NCBI GenBank assembly: GCA_003550305.1
Contig: QKYT01000197.1
Location: 128,974-170,262 of the forward strand
Direction: 5' to 3'
DNA from: Glomus cerebriforme
Lineage: Eukaryota > Glomeromycota > Glomeromycetes > Glomerales > Glomeraceae
Length of the DNA: 41,289 nt
Positions 12,437-22,772 of the stretch are shown here, one piece after another (the first letter of the stretch is position 1; the number at the start of each line of letters is the position of its first letter). The position numbers and the translations under genes were made by a program. The notes under the pieces were generated by a model, which saw only the letters and a program-made list of their open reading frames with translations, did not search any database and was not told the DNA's origin.

Positions 12437-12890
12437 GTAATCATGTAAAGGTGCGGTCGGTGCACATTCTAATTAGACTAAGGTTCAGAAGATTTGGGCA
12501 AATTCTTCCATTTACCGAGATTGAAGTGCATTTATTTGTTAGATCTACTCAATTAATTCTAACGAGATTATGGACTATCTCAATTCAATTCAATTTGGTT
12601 GAGAATATTTAAAGGTCTAGGAATGAAGAAGCCAAAGTATTACACCACTCTGAATTTCCTAAATAGCATAATTATAGCTTTTCTATATAGTTTTTTTCAG
12701 AGACGTGTCATATCTATTTATCGAATAGGCGAAATTTTAAAAGAAACTAAGACAAAAGGCTCTATAGCCGGAACAGTTATGTTTGATATCAGAATTAACA
12801 ATTATTTCATGTTGCATCATCAGTTCTATTTAGTTTGAAAATTGTGTAGTTTGTGTTATCAATATATTGACCTTTATTAATGCTCTTAAT
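12437..12890 (+). mobile_element. insertion private to copy 1, A-rich 3' end
   Basis: Copy 2 passes directly from the sequence before this block to the sequence after it (about 22,520-22,550), so about 450 bp was gained in copy 1 or lost from copy 2. The block ends in aataaaaaaaaaa at 12,887-12,900, suggesting a retroposed transcript or SINE-like unit. A 79-codon frame at 12,599-12,838 lies inside it but is unrecognised. No clear target-site duplication was found. Confidence 0.35.
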
Positions 12891-13600
12891 AAAAAAAAAA
12901 CTATTAACTAACCAAACAATCCGGATTGTAATTTATCATAAGTAAAAATTATTGATAAGACTTAAGATTCGTTATTTTTGAATATGCTTGTCAAAGCCTC
13001 ACCAAATTTGACAATATTATCTCGATCCTATCAGTGGTTAGAAAGATTGCCTAAATTTACATTTAAAAGAAACAGAGAAAATCAGAATAATTATTTTAGT
13101 TAATTAAGAAATTAAACGAATCAAAAAATCAAGTATAACAAATCGAAATAGTTTTTTTTTGGTTTACTTTTGTACATAAGTTGAATATTTAAAAAACTGA
13201 TATTTTTAACTAATTTTAACTAAAAAAATTTGATAAACTTTACAATAAAATAAATCGAAAAAAAAACTTACTACTATTTAGGTCTCGTATACTCATATAA
13301 GAAAGTAGATTGTTCTGAAAAAAAAAAAAATTTACAAATTACGAAGATTTAAAGTATGTAAATCGCAAATATATCATTTTTGATTCGCCTCAACTATTCG
13401 TCACGCCAATGCATAATATAAATAAACATTATACAGTACTGCTATAAATGGAGCGTGATGTTTTATGCGGTGACGCTATGGTTACACGAATCAAAAACGA
13501 TATATTTGCATGTAAATCGCATGGAAACATTATCATTGGTATTAGAACATGTGAACATGTGTTACATTTACTCTTAATCCCGCGAGATTAACAACCAATT

Positions 13601-14105
13601 AACATCGACGTGATTTGTTATCTTGGCCTGAATTATTGAGTTAATACGAAAGATGACCAATGCATTCAGTAATAATCTTAAAATGTGTATTGAAGAGAAT
13701 AAAAAAACAGTGAATTAATGAGTGGATCTATTGAATTGGAGCTAATGAATGAGTCAAGCAAGAGGAAAATCAGTAGTACGTGTCGTTAGAGCCGTTAGAC
13801 AATTTTAGGATCCAGCAGAAAGACGCATAGCTGCTACTGTTTGATTATGCTAGTTAAAAATTTTGAATACGTCGTAATAAAGCTGAACATAGTATAAAGT
13901 GTAAATTATTTTTCCGTTATCGGGCCATATGATCATAAATTCGGTTATTAAAATAAATTACAAATAAAAATTGACATATATTAAAGGTACTGTACAGTAT
14001 ATAAAATTCTATAGAAACATTAAAAGATTATGATATTTTTCGAGTTTTTCGAAGAACAATTCCCGTTTTGTGAAGCCACAATCACAAGTTTCTAAGTAAG
14101 AAAAA
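13601..14105. other. non-coding spacer
   Basis: No gene seen. It contains two overlapping 7-mers, TACTGTA and TACAGTA, at 13,988-13,999. Confidence 0.5.
13988..13999. other. overlapping TACTGTA/TACAGTA pair
   Basis: TACTGTACAGTA reads as TA-CTG-TA-CAG-TA. That is what two successive insertion/excision events of a CAG-ended, TA-targeting element would leave. No paralogous empty site is available here. Confidence 0.35.
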
Positions 14106-14593
14106 ATTACGCTCATTTAATCTAAGAATGCATATTCAGATTATTTTCTGATTCTATTGATTTTTTTTCCACAAATACAATCGTCATGATTACAATTGAT
14201 GTCAAAATATTTATCTTAATTTCATTGATTTTTGTTTGAGAAAAATTGAACCAAAATTTATTTTCTTCTGTGGAATATAAAGCTTATTACTATGATTTAT
14301 AGGATAATTATCAGAATTAGAATAATTTGAAATAATAAGTGTATGAAATGTGAAGGCGGATTAGCATGGTGTTTCTTTTCAAGACAATAAGAGAATATGT
14401 ATGATCCAATTTTTTATTTTAAAAAAATGATGACAGAGAATTATTTAAAGTTTAATACAGGAATTCCAAAGCAGAGAACTGATGGATTATATTCCATATC
14501 TGATAATTCATTTGCTTGATAATTTGATGTGTTAAAAACGTTTTACGTAATTTAATATTACTGTAAAATCTGTGATTAAAGTTAAAATTTAGG
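14106..14593 (-). pseudogene. MACPF-like gene, partial inverted copy 3 (3' part)
   Basis: Read on the minus strand, this matches the C-terminal third of the gene at 17.8-19.4 kb. The matching pieces correspond to the NFNGSDFNIKL, SSVCCFGIPVL, IGSYIFSYCL, HALIISNYPNSDN, SLYSTGE and QDDC segments, in the right order and at nearly the right spacing. Many frame breaks show it is dead. It lies in inverted orientation between the two direct copies. Its upstream side is cut by the Tc1-type element at 14,596-15,661. Confidence 0.78.
14559..14565. other. Tc1-type excision scar verified by two paralogues
   Basis: On the minus strand copy 3 reads gatttTACAGTAatatt, where copy 2 (about 18,797) reads gattttaatatt and copy 1 (about 9137) reads gattttaatgtt. 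Copy 3 therefore gained exactly five bases at a TA, giving TACAGTA. Confidence 0.7.
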
Positions 14594-14595
14594 TA

Positions 14596-15661
14596 CAGTG
14601 TGGGACAAAAAAAATGAGAATCGGAAAATAGCTCATAAATATTTAATTATTATAATAAATCACGTGAAATTTTTTTTATTTTCAACACCAAGATCAGATG
14701 ATTTTATTAAAAAAAATTAATAGGGTATACGTTCCCCATTATTTTGAATAATTAATTCACACCGTCGCTTCATTGATCTTGAAAGATTAATTAGGACAGA
14801 TTCCGGAATGTTCTGCCATTCATTCCTCCATAAATTTTTGCAAATCGTCAAGATTTCTTGGCATCCTTTTCTCTACATTTCCCTTCACAATAGACCTATC
14901 GGGTTAAGGTCGGGGGAATTCGATGGCCACTCTAAAATGATCGGAAAATTTTCGCGAAGGAATTCTTTTGTTAAATGGCTGGTATGCTTGGGGTCGTTGT
15001 CCTGTTGGAAACGCCGACGACCACCAAGCATCTGAAATATTTCCGGCTTATGCCTATTGAGAATTTCTACATAAAATTCAGCATTCATAATCTGTCTGAA
15101 AAAAATAAGCTGGTCTTTCCAGCGGAACAGAAACCACCCCACGCCATAATTTTTATTCTGTCTTTAGGTATTCGACGAACAGGTCTTTCCCCTTTGTACC
15201 ACCTTTCTACTGTGTTTCTAAAGAGCTGAAATGCCGTCTCATCAGTGAACATGCTTTTATTCCACCGGTCGTTTAGGTTTGATGTGCCCATTCAACTCTT
15301 TTTAATTTGTGTGCTTCGGTTAACATAGGGGTCGCTTTAGGGCGTCTTTTTATGTAACCTAGATCTGAAAGATGCCTTCCAATCGTTCTGTATGACACCT
15401 CAACACCTTTATCTTCCAGTTTTCTAGCTAAAGTTCGCGTGGAGAGGGAAGTAACACGCCTTACATACTGTCCAAGTGCCCGAGACGCATTTGGAGTAAT
15501 TTTTTTTGGTCTCCCATTCCCCCCTGCGTGCTCTAATGAGACGTTTTTTTTAATTTTTTCGATTTTTCTATAGATAGAGGAAAGGGGAATTGTCAGTCCA
15601 TTTTTAAGGAGATCATTTTATGACACGTGACTAATTTTCTCATTTTTTTTGTCCCACACTG
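14596..15661 (-). mobile_element. Tc1/mariner-type transposon 1, 1066 bp
   Basis: The 25-bp terminal inverted repeats at 14,596-14,620 and 15,637-15,661 are perfect (cagtgtgggac, an A run, atgagaa). They are flanked by TA dinucleotides at 14,594-14,595 and 15,662-15,663, the classic target-site duplication. A decayed DDE transposase lies on the minus strand inside. The element starts CAG and ends CTG, so its excision would leave TACAGTA or TACTGTA. It sits inside MACPF-like copy 3, so it is younger than that copy. Confidence 0.93.
14709..15620 (-). pseudogene. Tc1-type transposase of element 1, frameshifted
   Basis: The N-terminal part (about 15,620-15,283) carries a helix-turn-helix region with the GNGRPKK hook and RTLARKLEDKGVEVSYRTIG. 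A frame change near 15,283 leads to the catalytic part with TDETAF (first Asp). A second frame change near 15,100 leads to FQQDNDPKHTS (second Asp) and WPSNSPDLNPI. The expected Glu after NPI is lost: the frame runs GLL and then stops, although downstream residues such as NIPESVLINLSRSMKRR are still readable in the original frame. At least three lesions make it inactive. Any recent mobility would need transposase from elsewhere acting on the intact ends. Confidence 0.88.
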
Positions 15662-15663
15662 TA

Positions 15664-15725
15664 TATCATATTTTTGGTTCTTCATTTGGTTTGTTTTGAA
15701 ATATTTTTTAATAAATCTTGTGCAA
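15664..15725 (-). pseudogene. MACPF-like copy 3, piece beyond the transposon
   Basis: On the minus strand, ccaaatgaagaaccaaaa resembles ccaaatgaagatccaaaa at about 18,674 in copy 2, which codes PNEDPK. Together with 14,106-14,593 this suggests copy 3 continued here before the Tc1-type element landed. Some sequence between the two pieces has been lost. Confidence 0.45.
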
Positions 15726-15861
15726 CCCTGGAGACAACCCCTTAATTTAATTTAGCCTTTTTTAGTAATACTGACGTTACTTAAATTTATATCACATGTG
15801 TATACTGTATATATAATATATATGTATATATCTGATATGTATATATACGCACTGGTGCAGA

Positions 15862-16737
15862 AAAAAAAAAAAAAAACTCTTTCCTGCTTTCCCCCAAATA
15901 CATGAATTCCGCAGTAATCAAAAAATAATTTTTTCATTTTGCAACTGGCAGGCTTTTAAATATTAAAGTCCACGAAACCATGTTNCTTACGCCTCTCCTA
16001 TCGTCAAGTGGATTTTTGGTTCCCTTTTTCTTACCACTTGCTCCTGTGTTCATTTTACCATATCCTTCCGGATTACAAACTTAAAGACCGTTTTACAACT
16101 TGGCTGGCTTTAAAAATAAAGTCCACGAAANCACGAATATCCGCGCAGGCTGAAGAGTTCAATTTTGTGTTTATTATAGGCTTATTAAAATAGTTAAAAA
16201 TTATTTTGCCTTTTACACTGTCGTTTTCATTTTGTTTCTTTTTTTTCTTTTCCTTTTTTTTTGGTAGTTTTTTTTTATTTTTATCACGTGACCTTTTATA
16301 CGTAGCTACTTGACCAATTTAGAAAGATGTATTTACTTCGACACCAATCAATTTTCTGTTCAACCGCCACAAACCGTTTGCATATGGATAATTTACATTT
16401 GTAGTAATTTAACTACAATCAAACACAATTAAAATAGGGTGNATCATTCCTCACATGACAGTGTTTACGTGAGGGGTAAATGTTTACATATTTTAGTTCC
16501 CATACATTTACTTAAAGAATAACACGGTGCGATCGGTGTGATCATATTTCCTTTTTTCCCTGATCACATGNGAATTAGTAGCTAATGCTTCCTCCTGTTA
16601 TTTGGCAGCCAGCAGTCAGGACCTTAAGTCTAGACATAGCTGCAGCGTAGCATATATTTTATATAGAGTCTTTACTTTATTTTATATAACTTACCTGTAG
16701 TTTTGCTGTTCTTCGATAAAAATAAAAATAAAAATAT
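15862..16737 (+). mobile_element. candidate 876-bp retroposon with 13-bp target-site duplication
   Basis: The 13-mer gcactggtgcaga occurs exactly twice, at 15,849-15,861 and 16,738-16,750, in direct orientation. Between them is an 876-bp block that ends in aaaaataaaaataaaaatat, a typical retroposon tail. Four of the isolated ambiguous bases in the window (15,985, 16,131, 16,442, 16,571) fall inside it, as expected for a multicopy repeat. It has an internal direct repeat at 15,942-15,982 and 16,097-16,135 (cores aaagtccacgaaa), and two short hairpins at about 16,448-16,477 and 16,538-16,570. No long frame. Class not determined. Confidence 0.55.
15942..16135 (+). repeat. direct repeat pair of about 40 bp
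   Basis: 15,942-15,982 and 16,097-16,135 share caact-ggc-ggctttaaa-ataaagtccacgaaa with small differences. Both lie within the candidate retroposon. Confidence 0.6.
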
Positions 16738-16760
16738 GCACTGGTGCAGATAATACTAGT

Positions 16761-16768
16761 ATAAAAGT
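16761..16768 (+). promoter_or_regulatory. TATA box upstream of the MACPF-like gene
   Basis: TATAAAAG lies about 65 bp before the ATG at 16,833, directly downstream of the candidate retroposon. The 5' leader between them contains a TACTGTA at 16,804-16,810. Confidence 0.4.
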
Positions 16769-16832
16769 GAAAATTTAAAAATGAAAATCATTAAAATCCA
16801 CTATACTGTAGCTCTTGTTCAATCAGGCAATC

Positions 16833-19573
16833 ATGGATAACATTATTTCAAATGTACAAGATGACGTCAGCATTACGGTTCAAATAGACGACCCACCNNN
16901 NNNNNNNNNNNNNNNNNNNNNNNNNNNNNNNNNNNNNNNNNNNNNNNNNNNNNNNNNNNNNNNNNNNNNNNNNNNNNNNNNNNNNNNNNNNNNNNNNNNN
17001 NNNNNNNNNNNNNNNNNNNNNNNNNNNNNNNNNNNNNNNNNNNNNNNNNNNNNNNNNNNNNNNNNNNNNNNNNNNNNNNNNNNNNNNNNNNNNNNNNNNN
17101 NNNNNNNNNNNNNNNNNNNNNNNNNNNNNNNNNNNNNNNNNNNNNNNNNNNNNNNNNNNNNNNNNNNNNNNNNNNNNNNNNNNNNNNNNNNNNNNNNNNN
17201 NNNNNNNNNNNNNNNNNNNNNNNNNNNNNNNNNNNNNNNNNNNNNNNNNNNNNNNNNNNNNNNNNNNNNNNNNNNNNNNNNNNNNNNNNNNNNNNNNNNN
17301 NNNNNNNNNNNNNNNNNNNNNNNNNNNNNNNNNNNNNNNNNNNNNNNNNNNNNNNNNNNNNNNNNNNNNNNNNNNNNNNNNNNNNNNNNNNNNNNNNNNN
17401 NNNNNNNNNNNNNNNNNNNNNNNNNNNNNNNNNNNNNNNNNNNNNNNNNNNNNNNNNNNNNNNNNNNNNNNNNNNNNNNNNNNNNNNNNNNNNNNNNNNN
17501 NNNNNNNNNNNNNNNNNNNNNNNNNNNNNNNNNNNNNNNNNNNNNNNNNNNNNNNNNNNNNNNNNNNNNNNNNNNNNNNNNNNNNNNNNNNNNNNNNNNN
17601 NNNNNNNNNNNNNNNNNNNNNNNNNNNNNNNNNNNNNNNNNNNNNNNNNNNNNNNNNNNNNNNNNNNNNNNNNNNNNNNNNNNNNNNNTTTATATTTAAA
17701 ATCAGAACCCGATTGGAAATTTTTAAAAGATAAGCTTAAACTAGAATATGGACGTATTGCAAATTTAGAAAATGCTAATAAGAGAGCATTTACAATTATG
17801 GAGGACTGTGAAATGTCCGAAATTGTTGATGGATGTAAAATTAATACCATTGAAATTGATTCAGAAGCGGATCACATGATGAAAAATGATTTGCTTTTAA
17901 CTGCGGGTATTGATATACAAAATTTCGCAAAATTAGGAGTATCGGTTGGAAGTTCTAAAATTGAAGGGTCTAATCTTGGGACTAATTTAATTTGTACTAT
18001 TAGTGAATACCGTAAAGCATCCTTAAATTTCAAATTACAACCAGATCCAGAATTTATCAAAGAAGTAAAAGATGCCATAGAATCTAAAAATCCTAGAAAC
18101 TTTAAAAAAATCATCGAGGAATTTGGTCAGTTCATTTCAACAGAAGTTATTTTAGGCGGAAGAGCTTATCTTAAGAGATCAAATATTTTAAGAGAATGTT
18201 TTGAAGAAAATTATAACAAATATGATATAAGTGCTTCAAAGAATATCAGAATAGTGAACACCGCTGAAAATTTAAGCACAAATATCAATAATTCTAATCA
18301 TGAATGTTTTAAAATAATTGGCGGGTCGCAATTTAGTATCAATAATTTTGATGATAAAACTTGGGTTGAATCTTTAAGAGATTTTAGGAATTGGAGTTGT
18401 ATAGAATTTAAAGATCCAGTTAGTATTTTTCAACTTTTATCTGAAGATTTACGTAAAAAGATCTTATTGACAATTGGAAAAAAAATTCTTTATACAAATT
18501 TTGAAGATTGTGTTTATAATTTATTTGAGCATACAAGTCCAAAAGTATTTAAGATGAATATACCAGAAAAGATTTTAAAACTTCTTCAAAACCAAGATGC
18601 TGACTGTAGTATCTTTGCAACAGTTATTGATAAAAAAGAAAAAGATATTTTTAACTGTCAAATCCTTTGGCCACCAAATGAAGATCCAAAACTTATAATT
18701 CATTGTATTCAAAAAAAAATTAAAAAACGCAAATTTAAATTAAAAGTTAGATGGATGATTATTGGTTATGATATAAATTTTAATTTTAATGGTTCAGATT
18801 TTAATATTAAATTGGATATTTTAAAAAATAATTTTAATGCTTCAAATTGTCAAAACATAATTAAAACATTAGATTTGAAATATGACTCATCAGTTTGCTG
18901 TTTTGGAATTCCTGTTTTAAGCAAATTGGATTCTTCAAATAATTCTCTCGTTATTGGACATCATTTTTTTAATGATAAAGAAAATAGAATTGGATCATAC
19001 ATATTCTCTTATTGTTTGAAAAAGAATAATTATGTCAATTTACCTGACTTTACTTTTCATGCACTTATTATTTCAAATTATCCTAATTCTGATAATTGTG
19101 GAATATTATCCTTTAAACATAGTAATAAGATAAGCAAGTTGAGCAAGTTGTTTAATTTTATCAAATCTAATTCTTTAAAATCAGTACCAAAATTTGTTAG
19201 TTTATATTCCACAGGAGAAAATAAATGTGGTCCAATTTTTCTGAAACAAAAAATTAATGAAATTAAAATCAAACATATTCGTATTAGTTGTAATCAAGAT
19301 GATTGTCTTTGCATAAGTAAAAATCTAAAAGATAATCTGAAATACGCATTTTTGGATCCAATCAAGGTAATTATTTTTTTTTTATTTTATCAAACTTGAA
19401 AATTTGACTAGTTAAAATTAAATGAACGTTTTTTTTCTCTTTTTTAGAACGTTGAAACTAAAAAATCTAAATTTTTTTTTATTTATATATTACCGAGCTG
19501 CTGTGCGACTCACATTCATACCATATTTAATTGTTTTTTTTTAGCTAATTCGGGTAATTGTTTCACTGTTTAA
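16833..19573 (+). CDS. MACPF-like protein, open copy 2 (assembly gap inside)
   Basis: The frame before the gap begins MDNIISNVQDDVSITVQIDDPP. After the gap the frame is open from 17,690 (LKSEPDWKFLK) to 19,366. A GT-AG intron at 19,367-19,447 leads to a short last exon ending at TAA 19,571-19,573; without splicing the frame stops at 19,399. The segment coded at 18,122-18,160 (FGQFISTEVILGG) fits the membrane attack complex/perforin signature, aromatic-G-x-x-aromatic, six residues, GG. The rest is soluble and Asn/Lys/Asp/Ile-rich, with no signal peptide. I recall N-termini with VQIDDPP-like text in a large Rhizophagus family annotated as DUF7431 or MACPF-like; that is memory. A MACPF fold suggests membrane insertion, but pore formation is not shown by the sequence. 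The start and the coding continuity across the gap are inferred. Two dead paralogues lie beside it. Confidence 0.68.
16898..17688. other. assembly gap, 791 N
   Basis: A run of unknown bases interrupts the 5' part of the MACPF-like gene. Frames running through it are artefacts. The gap may hide one or more introns and the left edge of the duplication. Confidence 0.99.
19367..19447 (+). other. 3' intron of the MACPF-like gene
   Basis: The donor GTAATTAT and acceptor TTTTTTAG are conserved in position and sequence in copy 1 (9512-9589). The intron is phase 0 and 81 bp long. Confidence 0.6.
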
Positions 19574-19587
19574 GTAATGATGATAAC

Positions 19588-19716
19588 TTATTTACGAAAA
19601 TAAGCACCCCCAACTTTTCTATAAATTATTAATAAATTAGTATCAAAAATATGCATCATCCCGTGATTCCTGTCCAAAATCTTTGCAAAATGTGGGGTGC
19701 TTATTTTCGATAAAAT
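19588..19716. mobile_element. candidate MITE with inverted ends
   Basis: ttatttacgaaaataagcacc at 19,588-19,608 is mirrored by ggtgcttattttcgataaaata at about 19,695-19,716, with arms of about 22 bp and one gap, enclosing about 85 bp. It lies in the roughly 330-bp block absent from copy 1, so it may be all or part of an insertion. No clean target-site duplication was found. Confidence 0.45.
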
Positions 19717-20453
19717 ATGGTATTTAACTATTTATATAGTTTTAAAATTAGAACAAAACATTTTTAAATTATAGATTTAAATTAGTTTTTTTTGTTGTTT
19801 ATTTTATGATTTCAAATGTCTATAAGTTTTTTTTTCGAGTTTCTTAAAATAATATTCTTATCAATGTCGCTATAAATTAGCATTAAAGACTTTTTATTGT
19901 AATTTTAGATTAAACCCTAAATTCTAATGTTGAATCTTTTATTTATTTGAAAATTTACACATTCATCTGATATTTGCAACTCCTGATATAGGCAAAGTTG
20001 CTAATTTTTTGTTTCTTTATAGCGTTATAAATATGTATTGGAATTTTTTTTCTAAAAAAATAAATAGAAATAAAGTATTCTAGAAGGCAACACGGTTAAT
20101 CAAATGATGAACTATTATTATAGGTCAAGATTTATTTTGGGCTAATAGTGAAATATTTCCACTTTCCAGTCTTCCATGTGTCGTTTTGTATGACATTAGT
20201 GTATAATTAATATGCATGAAATTATTAAATTATGTTACAGAGAAAATCCAGGAAATACGGCTGCATGATGAGACATAAGAGATTCGTGTTACGTCAAGAG
20301 GGTAGATTCACTTTTGTACAGCGATCTATCAGTTCTACATGTTTTATATTGCGCTATTTTTTTTTGCATTGCGTTAGCTTAAAGTGCATGAATTCTATGA
20401 AAGCTAAACTGCAGTTTTGGAAAATCGCACTACATCAATTAAAATTTAGCTTG

Positions 20454-20460
20454 TACTGTA
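20454..20460. other. Tc1-type excision scar verified by the paralogue
   Basis: Copy 2 reads gcttgTACTGTAgcc where copy 1 (about 10,411) reads gcttgtagcc. The difference is exactly five bases at a TA. Confidence 0.65.
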
Positions 20461-21359
20461 GCCATTTTAATCTGTTATCAGAAAACTTGGATACCAAAAG
20501 CTGAAGTTTATTGTCACAATAAACTAATCGTGATAGTTTCGAAACGATCTATTTACAGTTTTTTTTTAAAAAAAAAATATTGTTATCATTATAGAAAGTC
20601 AATACTTTGCACATTAAAAATTTTGGTCGTATACCAGCAAAAATACTCAGTATATCTTTTTTACGATTAAAACAATAGCGTCGACAAAAATGGTCGACTT
20701 CAAATAATATAGGTTTATTTTTAATTTATAAATAAATATATTAATTGAAATTTAATTTCCTTAATTAAATATATTAAATATAATTTTTTGGTAAACACTA
20801 AAGTTAGATTAAATGAATATGACCACATATATTTAATCAAATTTCCCACCAATCTTTATTTTTATAATTTTTTTGATCTTCATTTAAATCGATTTTATCC
20901 ACCTCGGCTGCTTAACACCAATTACAGTTATTCACATTCTTAATAGCTTTACTTAACAGCTAAAGCTACTACTGTACATCCATATTATAGTTTTTAGAAA
21001 CTTCCAATCGGATTCTGTTACTGATTTAGATATAAAAAAAAAATTTCTTTTTTCCTATAAATTTTTTTCATATCAATATCTTCTCTCATTATTTCAGTCA
21101 ATATACTTTTGGTACTGGGGTTTGACTGATTCAATGATAATGTATTGTTCATTTTACTATTTCGTTTGTTTTTCACGAATCTACGATAATTTTAAGATTT
21201 TAAATACAAGTTTTGATGGTGGATCGTCTATTTGAATTCTTCGGTCAATTTCATTTCCGTTACAAATGTTTTTTGTCAATGATATTTTCGTTGTTATTAT
21301 TATTGTATTTTTGAAGGTGACACCCTTAAGTTCTGAAACAATCGTTAATGCTACTGAAG

Positions 21360-22200
21360 AAGGTGTGATATTGTTATTAAAGATGGAAAAATGACAGTTG
21401 AAGAAATTACTACTGTAAGAAAGGTTATACTGTGGATGTTTCTGCTGGTGATGTCTTATAAAATACTGTGATGATATTGAAGGAGCTGATGATTATTGAA
21501 GTGATTTATTTAACAAATATAAGATTTTCCGATACTTTCTTTTAGTAATCTCAAAATCAACTCCTGCTGAAAGTGCCGCTGATGATAATACGTGTCATTA
21601 AATTTTATCTGACTGATGACTTTTATTCGAGCAGCTGATGATATTGGAGTACTGCTTGCTGCTACTGGTGGTGTAGATAGAAAGTATGATGGAGAAAGAA
21701 ATTCATGCATCGAAAAATTTCTGATAATTTCGGTTTATAAATCTTAAAATCAACTTCAGCTGAGAGTACTGTTGATGATGACGGAGAAAGCCACTCCAGT
21801 GTTGGTGGAGTGCTGCTGCTGATGATATACCACTGATGATATTAGTCAAACCGCTTATGATGTTGAAGAAAATGCTACGGAGAAATAAGTGATTATTAAA
21901 ATTAAATATTATTAAAAATAGTAACTGAATTATAAGAAGGCGCAAGCGTTGAAGTGTTACTCTGAAGGAAGTGCAGCCGATGATGTTGGAAAATATTTGC
22001 TAATGATGTTGGAGAAAGTGCTTCTACAAGTGTTGAAGAAAATGGTTGCTACCAGTACTGTTGGAGAAAAGGAGGTAATACCGTTCCACGTTGACACTCT
22101 TGTCGGTGTTGGAGGGCGTACTTCTGCTGTTGGTTGTTAAAGATGGAAAATAAGTTTTGTTTAAAGTTTGCTGTTATTGAAGATATTGGATGATAAATGC
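21360..22200 (+). repeat. decayed ESAADD-type repeat block, copy 2
   Basis: This is the counterpart of 11,365-12,060. Readable pieces are STPAESAADDNTCH (about 21,555), SAESTVDDDGES (about 21,755) and EGSAADDVGKY (about 21,965), again at about 200-bp spacing. Frames are broken by stops and indels. The minus-strand frames here are shadows. Confidence 0.5.
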
Positions 22201-22765
22201 CGATGATGCTGATGATAGAATTTATTAGATTTGTTGTCGCAATTTGAACAATCTCATTTAACATACGTTTTTTCTAAAACCCTTTAGCATTCTCACATAA
22301 CCTGTTAAGAAATAACTGTAGAAATGGATAAATTTATTTACTGATATGTTATCCGCCTCTTTTTAGAGCTTATCTACTTGGCATTGGAAAATTCATAAAT
22401 GTTTTGTCATCAGTCGTTAAAGTAGATATATGGAGTGTCATTTTAATCTCCTTCAGCATCTCTTGCTCTTTTTCCTTGTCCAGTTGACTTTGATTTCCAC
22501 TAACGAACCTTGTTTATTTGTAATGTCAAGTAATGAATTCAACTCTTCCAAACAATTTGGATTGTAATTCATCATAAGTAAAAATTATTGTTAAGACTTA
22601 AGATTCGTTGTTTTCGAATATCTTTGTCAAAGCTCCACCAAAGTTGACGATTATCTCGATCCTATCAGTGGTTAGAAAGGTTTGCCTAGATTTACATTTA
22701 AAAGAAATAGAGAAATTCAGATTAATTATTTTAATTAACTAAGGAATGAACGAATCAAAATCAAG

Positions 22766-22772
22766 TACAGTA
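22766..22772. other. Tc1-type excision scar verified by the paralogue
   Basis: Copy 2 reads caagTACAGTAtaac where copy 1 (about 13,131) reads caagtataac, a gain of exactly five bases at a TA. Confidence 0.65.

Larger units (their letters stand above)
8036..13600 (+). repeat. segmental duplication, copy 1
   Basis: From about 8036 the sequence follows that from about 17,690 onwards with obvious similarity through the MACPF-like gene, its 3' intron, the downstream AT-rich region, the ESAADD-type repeat block, the stretch containing cttacttaacagctaaag, and on to about 13,600 (about 23,000 in copy 2). Copy 1 is much the more decayed. It carries private insertions at 8607-8842 and about 12,437-12,890, and a private deletion of about 170 bp in the coding part near 8490. 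The left boundary may lie further upstream, because the matching part of copy 2 falls in the assembly gap. Confidence 0.85.

Noticed and set aside
16448..16570. Two short hairpins (cctcac/gtgagg and tgtgatca/tgatcaca) as operators
   Set aside because: They lie inside the candidate retroposon and there is no further evidence of a regulatory role.
16815..17850. Long open frames on both strands across 16.8-17.85 kb
   Set aside because: They exist only because the 791 N contain no stop codons.
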